Positions 8,916 through 18,076 of a stretch of DNA of 64,000 bases are shown one piece after another; the stretch's first letter is position 1, and every line of letters starts with the position of its first letter. The DNA is from Bacteroidales bacterium (GTDB lineage: Bacteria; Bacteroidota; Bacteroidia; Bacteroidales; Muribaculaceae). The translations under genes were made by a program, and so were the position numbers. Below the pieces are notes generated by a model. That model was not told the DNA's origin, searched no databases, and was given only the letters and a program-made list of their open reading frames with translations. The stretch is taken from NCBI GenBank assembly GCA_014800795.1, contig JAAVFL010000040.1, positions 1 through 64,000 on the forward strand, read 5' to 3'.

Positions 8916-10235
8916 TCAGATGAGCTTGCCGCGGTTTTCGGCTGCAAGTTCATCGGGGAGTTCGAGTTTTTCGGCGTTGATTTCGCGCGAGTTGTTCGAC
9001 TGAACGGCATACCGGCTTACGCTCAGCATTATGCCGAATGCTATCGAAGTCACTATGATTGACGATCCACCCTTGGATATCAACGGCAACGGCTGACCTG
9101 ACACCGGAAACACTCCCGTTACGATAGCCATATGGAACAGTGCCTGCAGAACTATCATTATAGCCATTCCGAGCACCAGCAGGGCAGGGAAGGCGCGGGA
9201 GCAGTGGGCCGCTATATTTCCGGCTCGTCCCAGAAGCGCCAGATACAGGATCAGCAATCCCATACCCCCGATGAAACCCCAGTCTTCCACTACAATAGCG
9301 AATATATAGTCGGAAAATGCCAGCGGCAGGCGCGAAGTCTCGCGCGAATTGCCGGGAAGAACGCCATGGATACCTCCGTGAGCCTGAGCCATGTAGGAAT
9401 ACATCTCCTGACGGTTCGCGGAAGTGATCGGTTTCATATATTTAGGCACCGAGTCACCCAGCCAGTTGGCTATACGGCCTTTCTGAAGGTTTCCTCGGTC
9501 AAGGGTGGTGACATTGCCTGACGCGTCCCTGCCTGTTTCGAGAATGGTGGTTTCCTCAGCCTGACTTATTTTATTCCCGCTGTGTTTTATGGCATAGAAG
9601 CAACCTCCGGCAGCGAGATATATCAGCAGCATGATTCCGAACTTGCTCCATGGCACACCCCCTACGAGCATCATCGCGAACGAGATACCCATCAGAAGCA
9701 GCGTATTGGTAAGTCCTTGCGTGAAAAGCAGGCCACCGCATAGAAGCACGGCTCCGGCGCTCCATATCACAGCCGAGGTATCAACCCCCTTGCGGGTCTG
9801 CTTTATCGACATTATGTATGCGATGAACAATACCACTGCAAGTTTCAGGATTTCCGACGGTTGAAGCGGAATGCCGAGTATGGTCGTGCTCCGTCGGGCA
9901 CCGTTGATGATATCACCTTTGAACAGCACATATATGCCCAGCACCACCGCCAGCGCTCCGAAAAGAAGCGTACAGCGGTAGACCCATATGTATTTCACCC
10001 GCGAAAGCCCCACGGTGATGGCCACTCCGATAAGAAGAAGCCGGCCGTGGCGCAGCAGCGGGCCGAATACATTTGTAGCCTGAACCTCGCGCGACGACGC
10101 GCTGTACAGTTCCACTACCGAAACCAGCAGCAGAAGAATGTAAATCGCCCATATATATTTGTCGGCCTTCGGGATGGGCTTACGATCCCTTAGCTCCGTC
10201 GCTCCCGCAGGAGCGGCACTGTTGGTTGTTGCCAT
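8916..10235 (-). CDS. ftsW: Septal peptidoglycan glycosyltransferase FtsW
   Basis: FtsW is a SEDS-family polytopic membrane protein that polymerises lipid II at the septum together with the cognate PBP FtsI. About ten hydrophobic segments are visible, and the conserved GVFPVSGQPLPLISKGGSS segment lies near the end. The reading frame is open upstream to 10388, but that extension is basic, is not membrane-like and overlaps the end of murD. The start MATTNSAAPAG at 10235 gives the normal 439 residues and a 29-base gap after murD. Confidence 0.95.
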   Translation of the reverse strand: MATTNSAAPAGATELRDRKPIPKADKYIWAIYILLLLVSVVELYSASSREVQATNVFGPLLRHGRLLLIGVAITVGLSRVKYIWVYRCTLLFGALAVVLGIYVLFKGDIINGARRSTTILGIPLQPSEILKLAVVLFIAYIMSIKQTRKGVDTSAVIWSAGAVLLCGGLLFTQGLTNTLLLMGISFAMMLVGGVPWSKFGIMLLIYLAAGGCFYAIKHSGNKISQAEETTILETGRDASGNVTTLDRGNLQKGRIANWLGDSVPKYMKPITSANRQEMYSYMAQAHGGIHGVLPGNSRETSRLPLAFSDYIFAIVVEDWGFIGGMGLLILYLALLGRAGNIAAHCSRAFPALLVLGMAIMIVLQALFHMAIVTGVFPVSGQPLPLISKGGSSIIVTSIAFGIMLSVSRYAVQSNNSREINAEKLELPDELAAENRGKLI

Positions 10236-10264
10236 GGTGAGAGAACAAATGAATTTTTTCCGGA

Positions 10265-11638
10265 TTAAAGTTCGCGTTTCTTCATCTGGCGCACCGCGGT
10301 CTTGAACTTGGTGCCGCGGTCTTCGTATCCGAAGAAGAGGTCGAAGCTGGCGCAGCACGGGCTCAGAAGCACCGTGTCGCCCTGACACGCGAGTTCGCGG
10401 CAGGCTGCCACGGCGTCGGCAAGCGAATGGGTGTCGCGGACAACATCTACCTTGTCGCCGAAGAAATCGAGAATCTTGGTGTTGTCCTTACCCATGGCTA
10501 CAATGGCCTTCACTTTCTCTTTTACGAGCGGAAGTATGTCGTTGTAGTCGTTTCCTTTATCCTTACCGCCGAGTATCAATACCGTATGTTTCCCCTCCGG
10601 CATCGATTCGAGGGCATACCAGCATGAGTTTACGTTGGTGGCTTTGGAGTCGTTTACCCAACGGGCTCCGCTGATGGTCTCCACATGCTCCAGACGGTGT
10701 TCCACACCCTCGAAGTCGCTCAGTGCGCGGCGTATATCTTCCTTGCGTATGTCGAGCAGCGCGGCGCTCAGGCCGGCTGCCATTGAGTTGAGCAGATTGT
10801 GGACACCGCGCAGTGCGAGCTGCCGACGGGGCATGGTCAATTTCGTCTCGGGCGTTTCGAGACACAGTTCATCCGCGCCGTCGAGCCACGCGGCAGAATT
10901 GGCTGTGCGATGTTCGGCGAAGGGGAAAAGGCGTGCCTCTGTCGTTATCTGCTCAAGCTGACGGGTAATCACGGGATCCTCCTCCCAGAATACGAAAGCA
11001 TCGGTGGGTGTCAGATTCTGCAGTATGCGGAATTTGGCGTTGATATAATTCTCCATCTTATATTCGTATCGGTCGAGATGGTCGGGAGTGATGTTCATGA
11101 GCACAGCCACATTGGCCCGGAAATCATACATGTTCTCGAGCTGGAACGAACTTAATTCCACTACGTAAACATCGTGATGATCCTCTGCCACCTGCCATGC
11201 AAGCGAGCGGCCTACGTTCCCTGCCAGTCCCACATTGATGCCTGCCTCACGCAGTATGTGGTATATGAGCATAGTTGTGGTCGTCTTTCCGTTTGAGCCG
11301 GTTATGCATACCATTTTGGCATCGGAGTAGCGCCCGGCGAGTTCTATTTCGGAAATTACCGGAATGCCGCGTTTTACGATCTCCGCCACCATCGGGGCTG
11401 TCGGTGGGACGCCGGGCGACTTCACCACTTCGTCGGCGTTGAGAATGAGTTCGGGTGTATGTTTCCCTTGCTCGTAAGGTATCTGATAGCGGTCGAGTGC
11501 CTCGAGGTAGCGGGGAGCTATCTTGCCGCTGTCGCTCAGAAACACATCCATCCCTTTTACTTTTCCCAAAACAGCGGCACCTATACCGCTTTCACCGCCT
11601 CCGAGAATTACGAGGCGCTTGGCTGAAGTTTCGTTCAT
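10265..11638 (-). CDS. murD: UDP-N-acetylmuramoylalanine--D-glutamate ligase MurD
   Basis: MurD adds D-glutamate to UDP-MurNAc-L-Ala in the cytoplasm. An N-terminal glycine-rich motif (ILGGGESGIG, residues 11-20), the ATP loop GSNGKTT (114-120) and the Mur ligase central and C-terminal domains (with NDSKATN and ILGGKDKG) are all seen. The length of 457 residues is normal. It lies 28 bases after mraY and 29 before ftsW in the dcw operon. Confidence 0.97.
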   Translation of the reverse strand: MNETSAKRLVILGGGESGIGAAVLGKVKGMDVFLSDSGKIAPRYLEALDRYQIPYEQGKHTPELILNADEVVKSPGVPPTAPMVAEIVKRGIPVISEIELAGRYSDAKMVCITGSNGKTTTTMLIYHILREAGINVGLAGNVGRSLAWQVAEDHHDVYVVELSSFQLENMYDFRANVAVLMNITPDHLDRYEYKMENYINAKFRILQNLTPTDAFVFWEEDPVITRQLEQITTEARLFPFAEHRTANSAAWLDGADELCLETPETKLTMPRRQLALRGVHNLLNSMAAGLSAALLDIRKEDIRRALSDFEGVEHRLEHVETISGARWVNDSKATNVNSCWYALESMPEGKHTVLILGGKDKGNDYNDILPLVKEKVKAIVAMGKDNTKILDFFGDKVDVVRDTHSLADAVAACRELACQGDTVLLSPCCASFDLFFGYEDRGTKFKTAVRQMKKREL

Positions 11639-11666
11639 ATATCTTATGCTGAGAATATTAGCGTTA

Positions 11667-12932
11667 TTATCTGATTTTTAGAGTTACGAAAGTTATGACT
11701 GCCAGAAATATGCCGACAATCCAGAATCTGACTACGATTTTCGATTCGGGGATGGCAGTGAGCGGTTTCTGAATCAGGGCCTCGATGCCGGAGTTGCCCG
11801 GTTTCTGGAAGTGATGGTGGAGCGGGGTCATTTTAAACACACGTCTGCCAGTCCCCGTGCGGTGTTTGGTCCATTTGAAGTAAGCTACCTGAATCATTAC
11901 CGACACATCCTCCACGAAGAATATCGCACATAGAACCGGAATAAGCAGCTCCTTGTGAATCAGGATGGCAAGCACTGCGATTATGCCGCCGATAGTGAGC
12001 GAACCGGTATCGCCCATGAACACCTGAGCCGGGAAAGCGTTGTACCACAGGAAGCCTACGAGCGCTCCTAAGAAAGCCGCGCAGAATACCACAAGTTCCT
12101 CGCTACCCGGGATATACATAATATTCAGGTAGCTCGAATATATCACCGAGCCGCCCAGATATGCCATTATCCCGAGCGCGACGGCTATTATGGCCGAGCA
12201 TCCCGTTGCAAGGCCGTCAAGGCCGTCGGTAAGATTGGCGCCGTTGGAGGTGGCGGTGATCACGAAAATAGTTACGAGGATGAACAGAATCCATCCGCCG
12301 GCCTGTCCGTATTTCCCCATCCATTTTGTCAGGGATGCGTAATCAAAATTATTCTCCTTCACGAAAGGAATGGTGGTCTGGGTCGACTTGATGTTCTGCG
12401 ACTCATATATCACCTCTTCCACAACATTGGTCTCCACATTGGTGATCTCATGATTCTGACGGATCACGATATCCGGGCTCAGCATCATCGTGAGGCCCAC
12501 TATAAGTCCGAGACCGACCTGACCGATAATCTTGAACTTGCCGCTCATGCCGTCCTTGTTCTTGCGGTGCATCTTGAGGTAGTCGTCGGCGAACCCGAGC
12601 GCACCGAGCCATACCGTGGCAACAAGCATCAGAAGCATATACACGTTGCTCAGATTGCCCATCAGCAGACACGGTACCATCGTGGCTATTATTATGATGA
12701 TACCCCCCATCGTGGGTGTGCCTGTTTTTTTCATCTGTCCCTCAAGTCCGAGATTACGGATAATCTCACCGACCTGCATTTTTTGCAGACGGTCGATTAT
12801 TTTCCTGCCGAATACCATGGCGATGAACAGTGACAGTATCAGCGCCGCACCCGAACGGAACGTGATATAATCCATTAGGCGCGCACCCGGCATTCCCAAC
12901 TCACCCAGATATTTGAAAAGATAGTAAAACAT
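11667..12932 (-). CDS. mraY: Phospho-MurNAc-pentapeptide translocase MraY
   Basis: MraY moves phospho-MurNAc-pentapeptide onto undecaprenyl phosphate to form lipid I. It is a polytopic membrane enzyme. The catalytic Asp pair FADDYLK (Asp116-Asp117), NLTDGLDGLA and the cytoplasmic loop TPLHHHF are all present. At 421 residues it is longer than the E. coli enzyme (about 360) because of a loop around residues 150-190, which I believe is usual for Bacteroidetes. It is co-directional with murE (42 bases upstream) and murD. Confidence 0.97.
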   Translation of the reverse strand: MFYYLFKYLGELGMPGARLMDYITFRSGAALILSLFIAMVFGRKIIDRLQKMQVGEIIRNLGLEGQMKKTGTPTMGGIIIIIATMVPCLLMGNLSNVYMLLMLVATVWLGALGFADDYLKMHRKNKDGMSGKFKIIGQVGLGLIVGLTMMLSPDIVIRQNHEITNVETNVVEEVIYESQNIKSTQTTIPFVKENNFDYASLTKWMGKYGQAGGWILFILVTIFVITATSNGANLTDGLDGLATGCSAIIAVALGIMAYLGGSVIYSSYLNIMYIPGSEELVVFCAAFLGALVGFLWYNAFPAQVFMGDTGSLTIGGIIAVLAILIHKELLIPVLCAIFFVEDVSVMIQVAYFKWTKHRTGTGRRVFKMTPLHHHFQKPGNSGIEALIQKPLTAIPESKIVVRFWIVGIFLAVITFVTLKIR

Positions 12933-12974
12933 ATCTTTCGATCAGTCTGATTTATAAATCCGTTAAATTCTAAA

Positions 12975-14435
12975 TTAATAATTTCCGATTGCCCTGGCAA
13001 TCTCCTCGCGGTCGTCGAAATGATGTTTCACACCGCATACCTCCTGATAATCCTCGTGGCCTTTGCCTGCCACCAGAATTACGTCGCCCGGCTGCGCTAT
13101 GGCTGCCGCGTGGCAGATTGCCTCGCGCCTGTCGGTGATGCTTACCGAACGTTCGCGCAGATCGGGAGTGTCAAGCCCCTCTTCCATATCCTTCAGTATA
13201 TCTTCGGGAACCTCGGAGCGGGGATTGTCGGAGGTAAGAACAACCAGATCGCTCAGACGGGCTGCCTCGTGTGCCATTATCGGGCGTTTGCCTTTGTCGC
13301 GGTTACCCCCGGCACCTACCACCGTGATGATACGCCCTCGGTTACCAACCACTTCGCGTATGGCACTGATCACATTTACAACCGCGTCGGGCGTATGGGC
13401 GTAATCTACAATACCGGTGATCTGTCCGTCGGGGGAGTGGAATGTCTGAAACCGTCCGGCTACGGGAACGAGGCGGCTCATGTTGAGGAGTACTGTCTCA
13501 AGCGGCCAGCCCAGCAGAATCGACGCTCCGAAAACGGCCGTCAGATTGTAGGCGTTGAAACGTCCGGTGAACAGAACGTTCACCTCTCTGCCGTTGAAGC
13601 TCATCAGTGTGCCGTCGAGACGGCTTTCTATCACCTTCCCGCGGAAATCGGCCATCGACCGCAACGAGTAGGTGCGGCGGGTGGCACGGGTGTTCTGAAG
13701 CATCACCTCACCGACTTTGTCATCTATGTTGGTTAATGCGAACGCATCGGAATCGAGACCGTCGAAAAACGATTTTTTAGCTTCGAGATATGCCTGCACG
13801 GTCTTGTGATAATCAAGATGGTCGCGGGTGAGGTTGCTGAATACACCTCCTGCGAATTTAAGCCCGGCGATACGGTGCTGGTGAGCGGCATGCGAGCTTA
13901 CCTCCATTGCGGCGTATGTGCATCCTTTTTCCACCATCTGCGCCAGCAGGGAGTTGATGGTGATGGGGTCGGGAGTGGTCTGGTTGGCGTGTATGGCTTC
14001 TGTGTCCACATAGTTCACTACCGTGGAGAGAAGGCCGGCTTTATATCCCATCAGCCGGGCCATCTCATAGATAAGTGTGGCTGTGGTCGTTTTGCCGTTC
14101 GTGCCGGTGACGCCTACAAGTTTCAGCTTGCGTGAGGGGTAACCGAACCAACACGATGCGAGCTGGCCGAGCGCGATGGCGCTGTTTTCAACCACGATGT
14201 AAGTGGTATCCGGGAACAGCACTTCCGGCATCTGTTCCACTACTATGGCTGCCACACCCTTACCCTCGAGTGAGGGGATGAAGGAATGACCGTCGACGGT
14301 CACTCCACGGACTGCCACAAACATCGTGCCTTTGCCGGCCTGTCGTGAGTCTGCTGTCAGCGACGTGATATCGGTTTCGCGTGAACCGGCTACATGCAGC
14401 GGTTTTATCGAGCTGATTAATTCTGTCAGTTTCAT
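12975..14435 (-). CDS. murE: UDP-MurNAc-tripeptide synthetase MurE (meso-DAP type)
   Basis: MurE adds the third stem-peptide residue. The ATP loop GTNGKTT is at residues 111-117. The substrate-selecting motif is DNPR (403-406), the form found in meso-diaminopimelate-adding enzymes, so the peptidoglycan should be the DAP type. The length of 486 residues is normal. It begins 12 bases after ftsI and is followed by mraY. The N-terminal UDP-binding domain (TADSRQAGKG) is intact. Confidence 0.97.
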   Translation of the reverse strand: MKLTELISSIKPLHVAGSRETDITSLTADSRQAGKGTMFVAVRGVTVDGHSFIPSLEGKGVAAIVVEQMPEVLFPDTTYIVVENSAIALGQLASCWFGYPSRKLKLVGVTGTNGKTTTATLIYEMARLMGYKAGLLSTVVNYVDTEAIHANQTTPDPITINSLLAQMVEKGCTYAAMEVSSHAAHQHRIAGLKFAGGVFSNLTRDHLDYHKTVQAYLEAKKSFFDGLDSDAFALTNIDDKVGEVMLQNTRATRRTYSLRSMADFRGKVIESRLDGTLMSFNGREVNVLFTGRFNAYNLTAVFGASILLGWPLETVLLNMSRLVPVAGRFQTFHSPDGQITGIVDYAHTPDAVVNVISAIREVVGNRGRIITVVGAGGNRDKGKRPIMAHEAARLSDLVVLTSDNPRSEVPEDILKDMEEGLDTPDLRERSVSITDRREAICHAAAIAQPGDVILVAGKGHEDYQEVCGVKHHFDDREEIARAIGNY

Positions 14436-14447
14436 TTCGTTTCGTTG

Positions 14448-16535
14448 TCAGTTTGATAGCGCCAGGGTCACGGTCTGTCCTTTGCGGACCGGAGTGCCGT
14501 GCGCCGGTATCTGTCGGGCTACATAGCCTGTGCCCTGAAATTTTACGTTAAGTCCGCGGCTCTCGAGTTCCACCACAGCCTCACGCAGTCCAAGCCCCAG
14601 CACGTGGGGAACTGTAAGTTTCTCTCCCTCCGGGGTTTTCTCTTCCGGAGTGGCGGGATGCGCTATGGTTTTGATACCTGCCGCGCGGCGTATGGTGGAA
14701 TAGCGCCGCTTGTTGTTGGAGCCGTAGAGTGACGCCCGGTTTTCAGCAATTCCCCCCTCCGTATAGTCGGGAGTGTTGTTGAGCAGGCCGCGCGAATACA
14801 TTTTCAACGCGATGTTTTTCATCACCTGTCCGGATGTGGATGCAGCTCCGAACATGTTGCGCTTCGGAAAGAATGTCAGTACCATGCATGAATACTGTGG
14901 CTCGTCGGCAGGAAAGAATCCGCAGAATGCCAGTCGCTTACGGGCAGTGTTGTATTGGCGTGTCTCCGGGTCCACACTGTAGCATGTTCCTGTTTTTCCG
15001 GCCAGAGCCACCTTGTCGTTCTTGAGCGAGCGCCCGGTGCCGTGTTCGCCCCACACCACCTGCTTCAGCATGTAGCGCATCTTGCGGGCGTTCTCCTCGG
15101 AACAGATGCGGTCGCGTATGTAGGTCACAGGCATTACCGAGTCGAAATTCTCCATATGAAGCCCTTTTACCAGACGCGGGCGCACGTATCGGCCGCCGTT
15201 GGCAATGGCGTTGTATATCGAGAGCGTGTAGATCGGAGGGATCTGCGACGTGTAGCCGTAACACATACGCGAGAGGTCCACACGGGCAGGGTTGCTCATG
15301 AACATCGGTGTGGTCTCACCGGCGATACCGGTGTTGAGCGGATCGAGGAACCCGATTGACCGCAGACGCTCCACGAATCCCTTCGGGTTCTTGTCGTAAC
15401 CACGGGCGATGATACGCGCCATGCCGATGTTGGAGCTCTGTTCTATTACCTCGCGTACACGCAGCGAGCCGTTGTAGTGGGAATCGGTGATGGGTCGCCC
15501 GCCGGCATATGCCCACGATGCACCGATCGGTATCACCTCTTCGAGATTATTTACCAGACCATCCTCGAGGGCTATCATCATCGAGATAGGTTTTACAACG
15601 GAGCCAGGTTCAAAACCCACCACTGAGTAATTCAGCGCTTCGATATAACCGCTCCCGTTCTTGGCACGTTCGAGATTGGAGATAGCCTTTATATCGCCGG
15701 TCTTCACATCCATCAGTATGGCGCATCCCCAGTCGGCCGAGCAGGAATCGAGAACGCGGTTGAGTTCGTTCTCAACTATATCCTGAAGTTGTATGTCGAT
15801 AGTTGTGCGGACCGAGTAGCCGGGTATCGGGTCGATATCCCTCCAGTTCACGATATCCTTGGTGAGGGCTATCTTTTTGGTAAGCCCGGGAACTCCGTAG
15901 AGGAGCGAATCGAGCGCTTTCTCAAGTCCGTATATGCCGTGAACTTCCTTGCATTCGCGGGTCTGACCGACGCCTCCTATCGATCGGCGGGCCATGGAAC
16001 CGTAGGGGTTGGATCGGCGAAGTACCGATTCAACGGTCATACCGGTTTTGTTGGAGTTTCCGATGTTGAAGAAGGGGAATGTCTTGATTTTCTGGAGGTC
16101 GAGGAAGCTGATGTTGGATATCAGAGGCCAGGCGCGGGGGCGCTTCTTAGGATCTTTCTTTATTGGCTCCTCAAGTCTTTCGCGCCATTCGCTGCGAGTG
16201 CGTGTGGGGAAATTCACCGCCATCGAATCGGCCAGCTCGTCGAGCGCAGCCAGATAAAGATGGTTTTTGAAGTTATCGCACCTGAAGTCGACGCGCACGG
16301 TGTAGTAGCGTAGGTTGGTGGCCAGTATGTAGCCCTTGTCGGAAAGTATGTCGCCGCGTTCGGGAAGCACAGTGTCGACTCTTTCGAGCTGACGGGTGGC
16401 GAGTTCGTTCCAGTGGTGGGCGTCGAGCACGGTTGTAGAGAAGAGCTTGTAGCTTATGGCTCCCGAGAACAGCAGTATCAGGAGGGTTACAAGCCCGTAG
16501 CGGAAGAGAATGTGGATTAGATGCTCGTGTTTCAT
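14448..16535 (-). CDS. ftsI: Septal transpeptidase FtsI/PBP with C-terminal PASTA domain
   Basis: This class B penicillin-binding protein crosslinks septal peptidoglycan. It has an N-terminal membrane anchor (about residues 12-35), a dimerisation domain, and a transpeptidase domain with the active-site serine in SVVK (312-315), SSN (367-369) and KTG (514-516). Unlike the E. coli enzyme it ends in one PASTA repeat (about 632-695). A C-terminal PASTA repeat is frequent in Bacteroidetes septal PBPs and in Gram-positive SpoVD/PBP2x. The length is 695 residues. It lies 67 bases after ftsL. Confidence 0.96.
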   Translation of the reverse strand: MKHEHLIHILFRYGLVTLLILLFSGAISYKLFSTTVLDAHHWNELATRQLERVDTVLPERGDILSDKGYILATNLRYYTVRVDFRCDNFKNHLYLAALDELADSMAVNFPTRTRSEWRERLEEPIKKDPKKRPRAWPLISNISFLDLQKIKTFPFFNIGNSNKTGMTVESVLRRSNPYGSMARRSIGGVGQTRECKEVHGIYGLEKALDSLLYGVPGLTKKIALTKDIVNWRDIDPIPGYSVRTTIDIQLQDIVENELNRVLDSCSADWGCAILMDVKTGDIKAISNLERAKNGSGYIEALNYSVVGFEPGSVVKPISMMIALEDGLVNNLEEVIPIGASWAYAGGRPITDSHYNGSLRVREVIEQSSNIGMARIIARGYDKNPKGFVERLRSIGFLDPLNTGIAGETTPMFMSNPARVDLSRMCYGYTSQIPPIYTLSIYNAIANGGRYVRPRLVKGLHMENFDSVMPVTYIRDRICSEENARKMRYMLKQVVWGEHGTGRSLKNDKVALAGKTGTCYSVDPETRQYNTARKRLAFCGFFPADEPQYSCMVLTFFPKRNMFGAASTSGQVMKNIALKMYSRGLLNNTPDYTEGGIAENRASLYGSNNKRRYSTIRRAAGIKTIAHPATPEEKTPEGEKLTVPHVLGLGLREAVVELESRGLNVKFQGTGYVARQIPAHGTPVRKGQTVTLALSN

Positions 16536-16602
16536 CTGAGTGGAGGAGTGAGTGGAAGTTGATAAGTGTTTTTTTTACAGTGAAATGAGTTTATGTAGTC
16601 TG

Positions 16603-16941
16603 TTATTTGCTTCTGGAAAGTTTGAAGGGTGGCTGTTCCTGCACCGTGATTCCTAAATGGAGCGAATCCACGAGATGTTGCATCGACGATTCGCGGATGC
16701 GGCTCATGTATGCCGACTTGGCGCGGATGCGTTCCGTTTTGGCTACTTCGAGTTCATGCTCGAGTTTCTGTATCCGCTCCATCTGTGTCTGGCATGTGTA
16801 GCGGTTCGTCATGTAAACCATCAGCATCACCACCACGGCAAGTACGACGAGCCAGTTCCGGCGGAAGAAATCTACCGAAAGGATGCGTCCGTGAAGGGCA
16901 CGTCGCCAAATGTTGTCTTGTCGTTTTGCTTTTTTTGCCAT
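16603..16941 (-). CDS. ftsL: FtsL-like divisome protein
   Basis: This small bitopic protein (112 residues) has a basic cytoplasmic N-terminus, one membrane helix (about residues 29-45) and a periplasmic helix with heptad-like pattern (about 50-85), the FtsL/DivIC topology. Primary-sequence similarity within the family is very low, so identification rests on topology and on its position between rsmH and ftsI, where ftsL sits in most dcw clusters. It would act with FtsQ to activate FtsWI. It lies 22 bases after rsmH. Confidence 0.85.
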   Translation of the reverse strand: MAKKAKRQDNIWRRALHGRILSVDFFRRNWLVVLAVVVMLMVYMTNRYTCQTQMERIQKLEHELEVAKTERIRAKSAYMSRIRESSMQHLVDSLHLGITVQEQPPFKLSRSK

Positions 16942-16963
16942 TTTTGTAACGCGGAGATGTCTG

Positions 16964-17908
16964 TCAGTCGTCGGTTTTCTTTTCAGCTACTCTAAGTTTG
17001 GCGCTTCTCGACCGGGGGTTGCGTTCTGTTTCCTCTGCGTCGGGAACTATCGGTTTCGATGTCAGCAGCCGGAAAGGGGAGAGATTGCGGCCGAAGAAGT
17101 CTTTCTCTTCTTTCCCTTCGAGATTGCCGGTGCGGAAGAAGTTTTTCACCAGGCGGTCCTCCAGCGAGTGGTAGGTGATGATAGCGAGTCTGCCGCCGGG
17201 GCGAAGTGCGTCGCGGGCCTGTATCAGCAGCGACCGGAGCGCGTCGAGCTCGCCGTTCACTTCTATGCGGAGCGCCTGAAAGATCTGGGCGAGTTCTTTT
17301 TTTTCCTGTCGCGGATTGATGAGCGGACGAACCGCTTCGAGCAGACTGTTTACAGTCGTGACGGGTGTATGCTGGCGTGCCTTCACAATGGCTGATGCTA
17401 TTTGCCGTGCCTGACGAAGCTCTCCGTAAAGGTAGAATATGTCGGCGAGATGTTCCGGTGAAGCTTCGGCGAGAAGTTTCGCGGCCGATAGCGTGGAGTT
17501 GCGGTTCATCCGCATGTCAAGTTCGCCATCCTCCCATCTGAACGAGAATCCGCGGCCGGGGTCGTCGAAATGATGGAACGATACCCCGAGGTCTGCCAGA
17601 ATGCCGTCGACAGTCTCTGCACCGTAATAGCAGAGAAAGTTCCGGAGGAAGCGGAAATTGCCGTGAACGAGGGTCAGGGAGCTGTTTCCGGAAAGTTCCT
17701 CGTCGGCGAGGGCGCGGCTTATGGCATCCATATCCTGGTCGAACGAAAGCAGGCGCCCGCCTCCGGCTTCTGCGATACGGCGCAGAATGCCGCGGGTGTG
17801 GCCTCCCCCTCCGAGGGTGCAGTCAACGTAAACGCCTGATGGTTTTATGTTTAAAGCGTCAAGCGATTGCGTGAAAAGTGCCGGTATGTGATATGGTTGG
17901 TCTGTCAT
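16964..17908 (-). CDS. rsmH: 16S rRNA (cytosine-1402-N4)-methyltransferase RsmH (MraW)
   Basis: RsmH methylates N4 of C1402 in 16S rRNA. The SAM-binding motif is seen near residue 30 (VDCTLGGGGHTRGIL), followed by ADLGVSFHHFDDPGRGFSF and the C-terminal ITYHSLEDRLVKNFF motif. The length of 314 residues is normal. It is the first gene of the dcw cluster here. mraZ, which usually precedes it, is missing: the next gene upstream is a sirtuin ended by its own terminator. Confidence 0.97.
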   Translation of the reverse strand: MTDQPYHIPALFTQSLDALNIKPSGVYVDCTLGGGGHTRGILRRIAEAGGGRLLSFDQDMDAISRALADEELSGNSSLTLVHGNFRFLRNFLCYYGAETVDGILADLGVSFHHFDDPGRGFSFRWEDGELDMRMNRNSTLSAAKLLAEASPEHLADIFYLYGELRQARQIASAIVKARQHTPVTTVNSLLEAVRPLINPRQEKKELAQIFQALRIEVNGELDALRSLLIQARDALRPGGRLAIITYHSLEDRLVKNFFRTGNLEGKEEKDFFGRNLSPFRLLTSKPIVPDAEETERNPRSRSAKLRVAEKKTDD

Positions 17909-17932
17909 CTGTAGAGGTCTGCAATTGAAGTG

Positions 17933-17940
17933 TAAAGTTA
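17933..17940 (-). promoter_or_regulatory. Possible dcw promoter (-7 box)
   Basis: TAACTTTA on the minus strand differs by one base from TAnnTTTG and lies 25 bases before the rsmH ATG. A TTG-like -33 sits at 22 bases rather than 19. The strong terminator upstream means a promoter must exist in this 90-base gap or the cluster would not be transcribed, which supports a weak match. Confidence 0.35.
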
Positions 17941-17996
17941 CTAATTTTTTCAGACGAATTTACAATACGAAACAGTTAAAAACTCTAAGGATCACG

Positions 17997-18036
17997 AAAA
18001 AAGTTATCGACATGCCCGTAAGGGGATGTCGATAAC
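17997..18036 (-). terminator. Rho-independent terminator of the sirtuin operon
   Basis: GTTATCGACAT pairs with ATGTCGATAAC (11 bp), extended by CCC/GGG around a GTAA loop. On the minus strand six T residues follow immediately. It lies 40 bases after the sirtuin stop codon and insulates that operon from the dcw cluster. Confidence 0.9.
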
Positions 18037-18076
18037 TCCAAAGGTGTTCTCAATTGTAAATTTTGCGCTGATGCTC

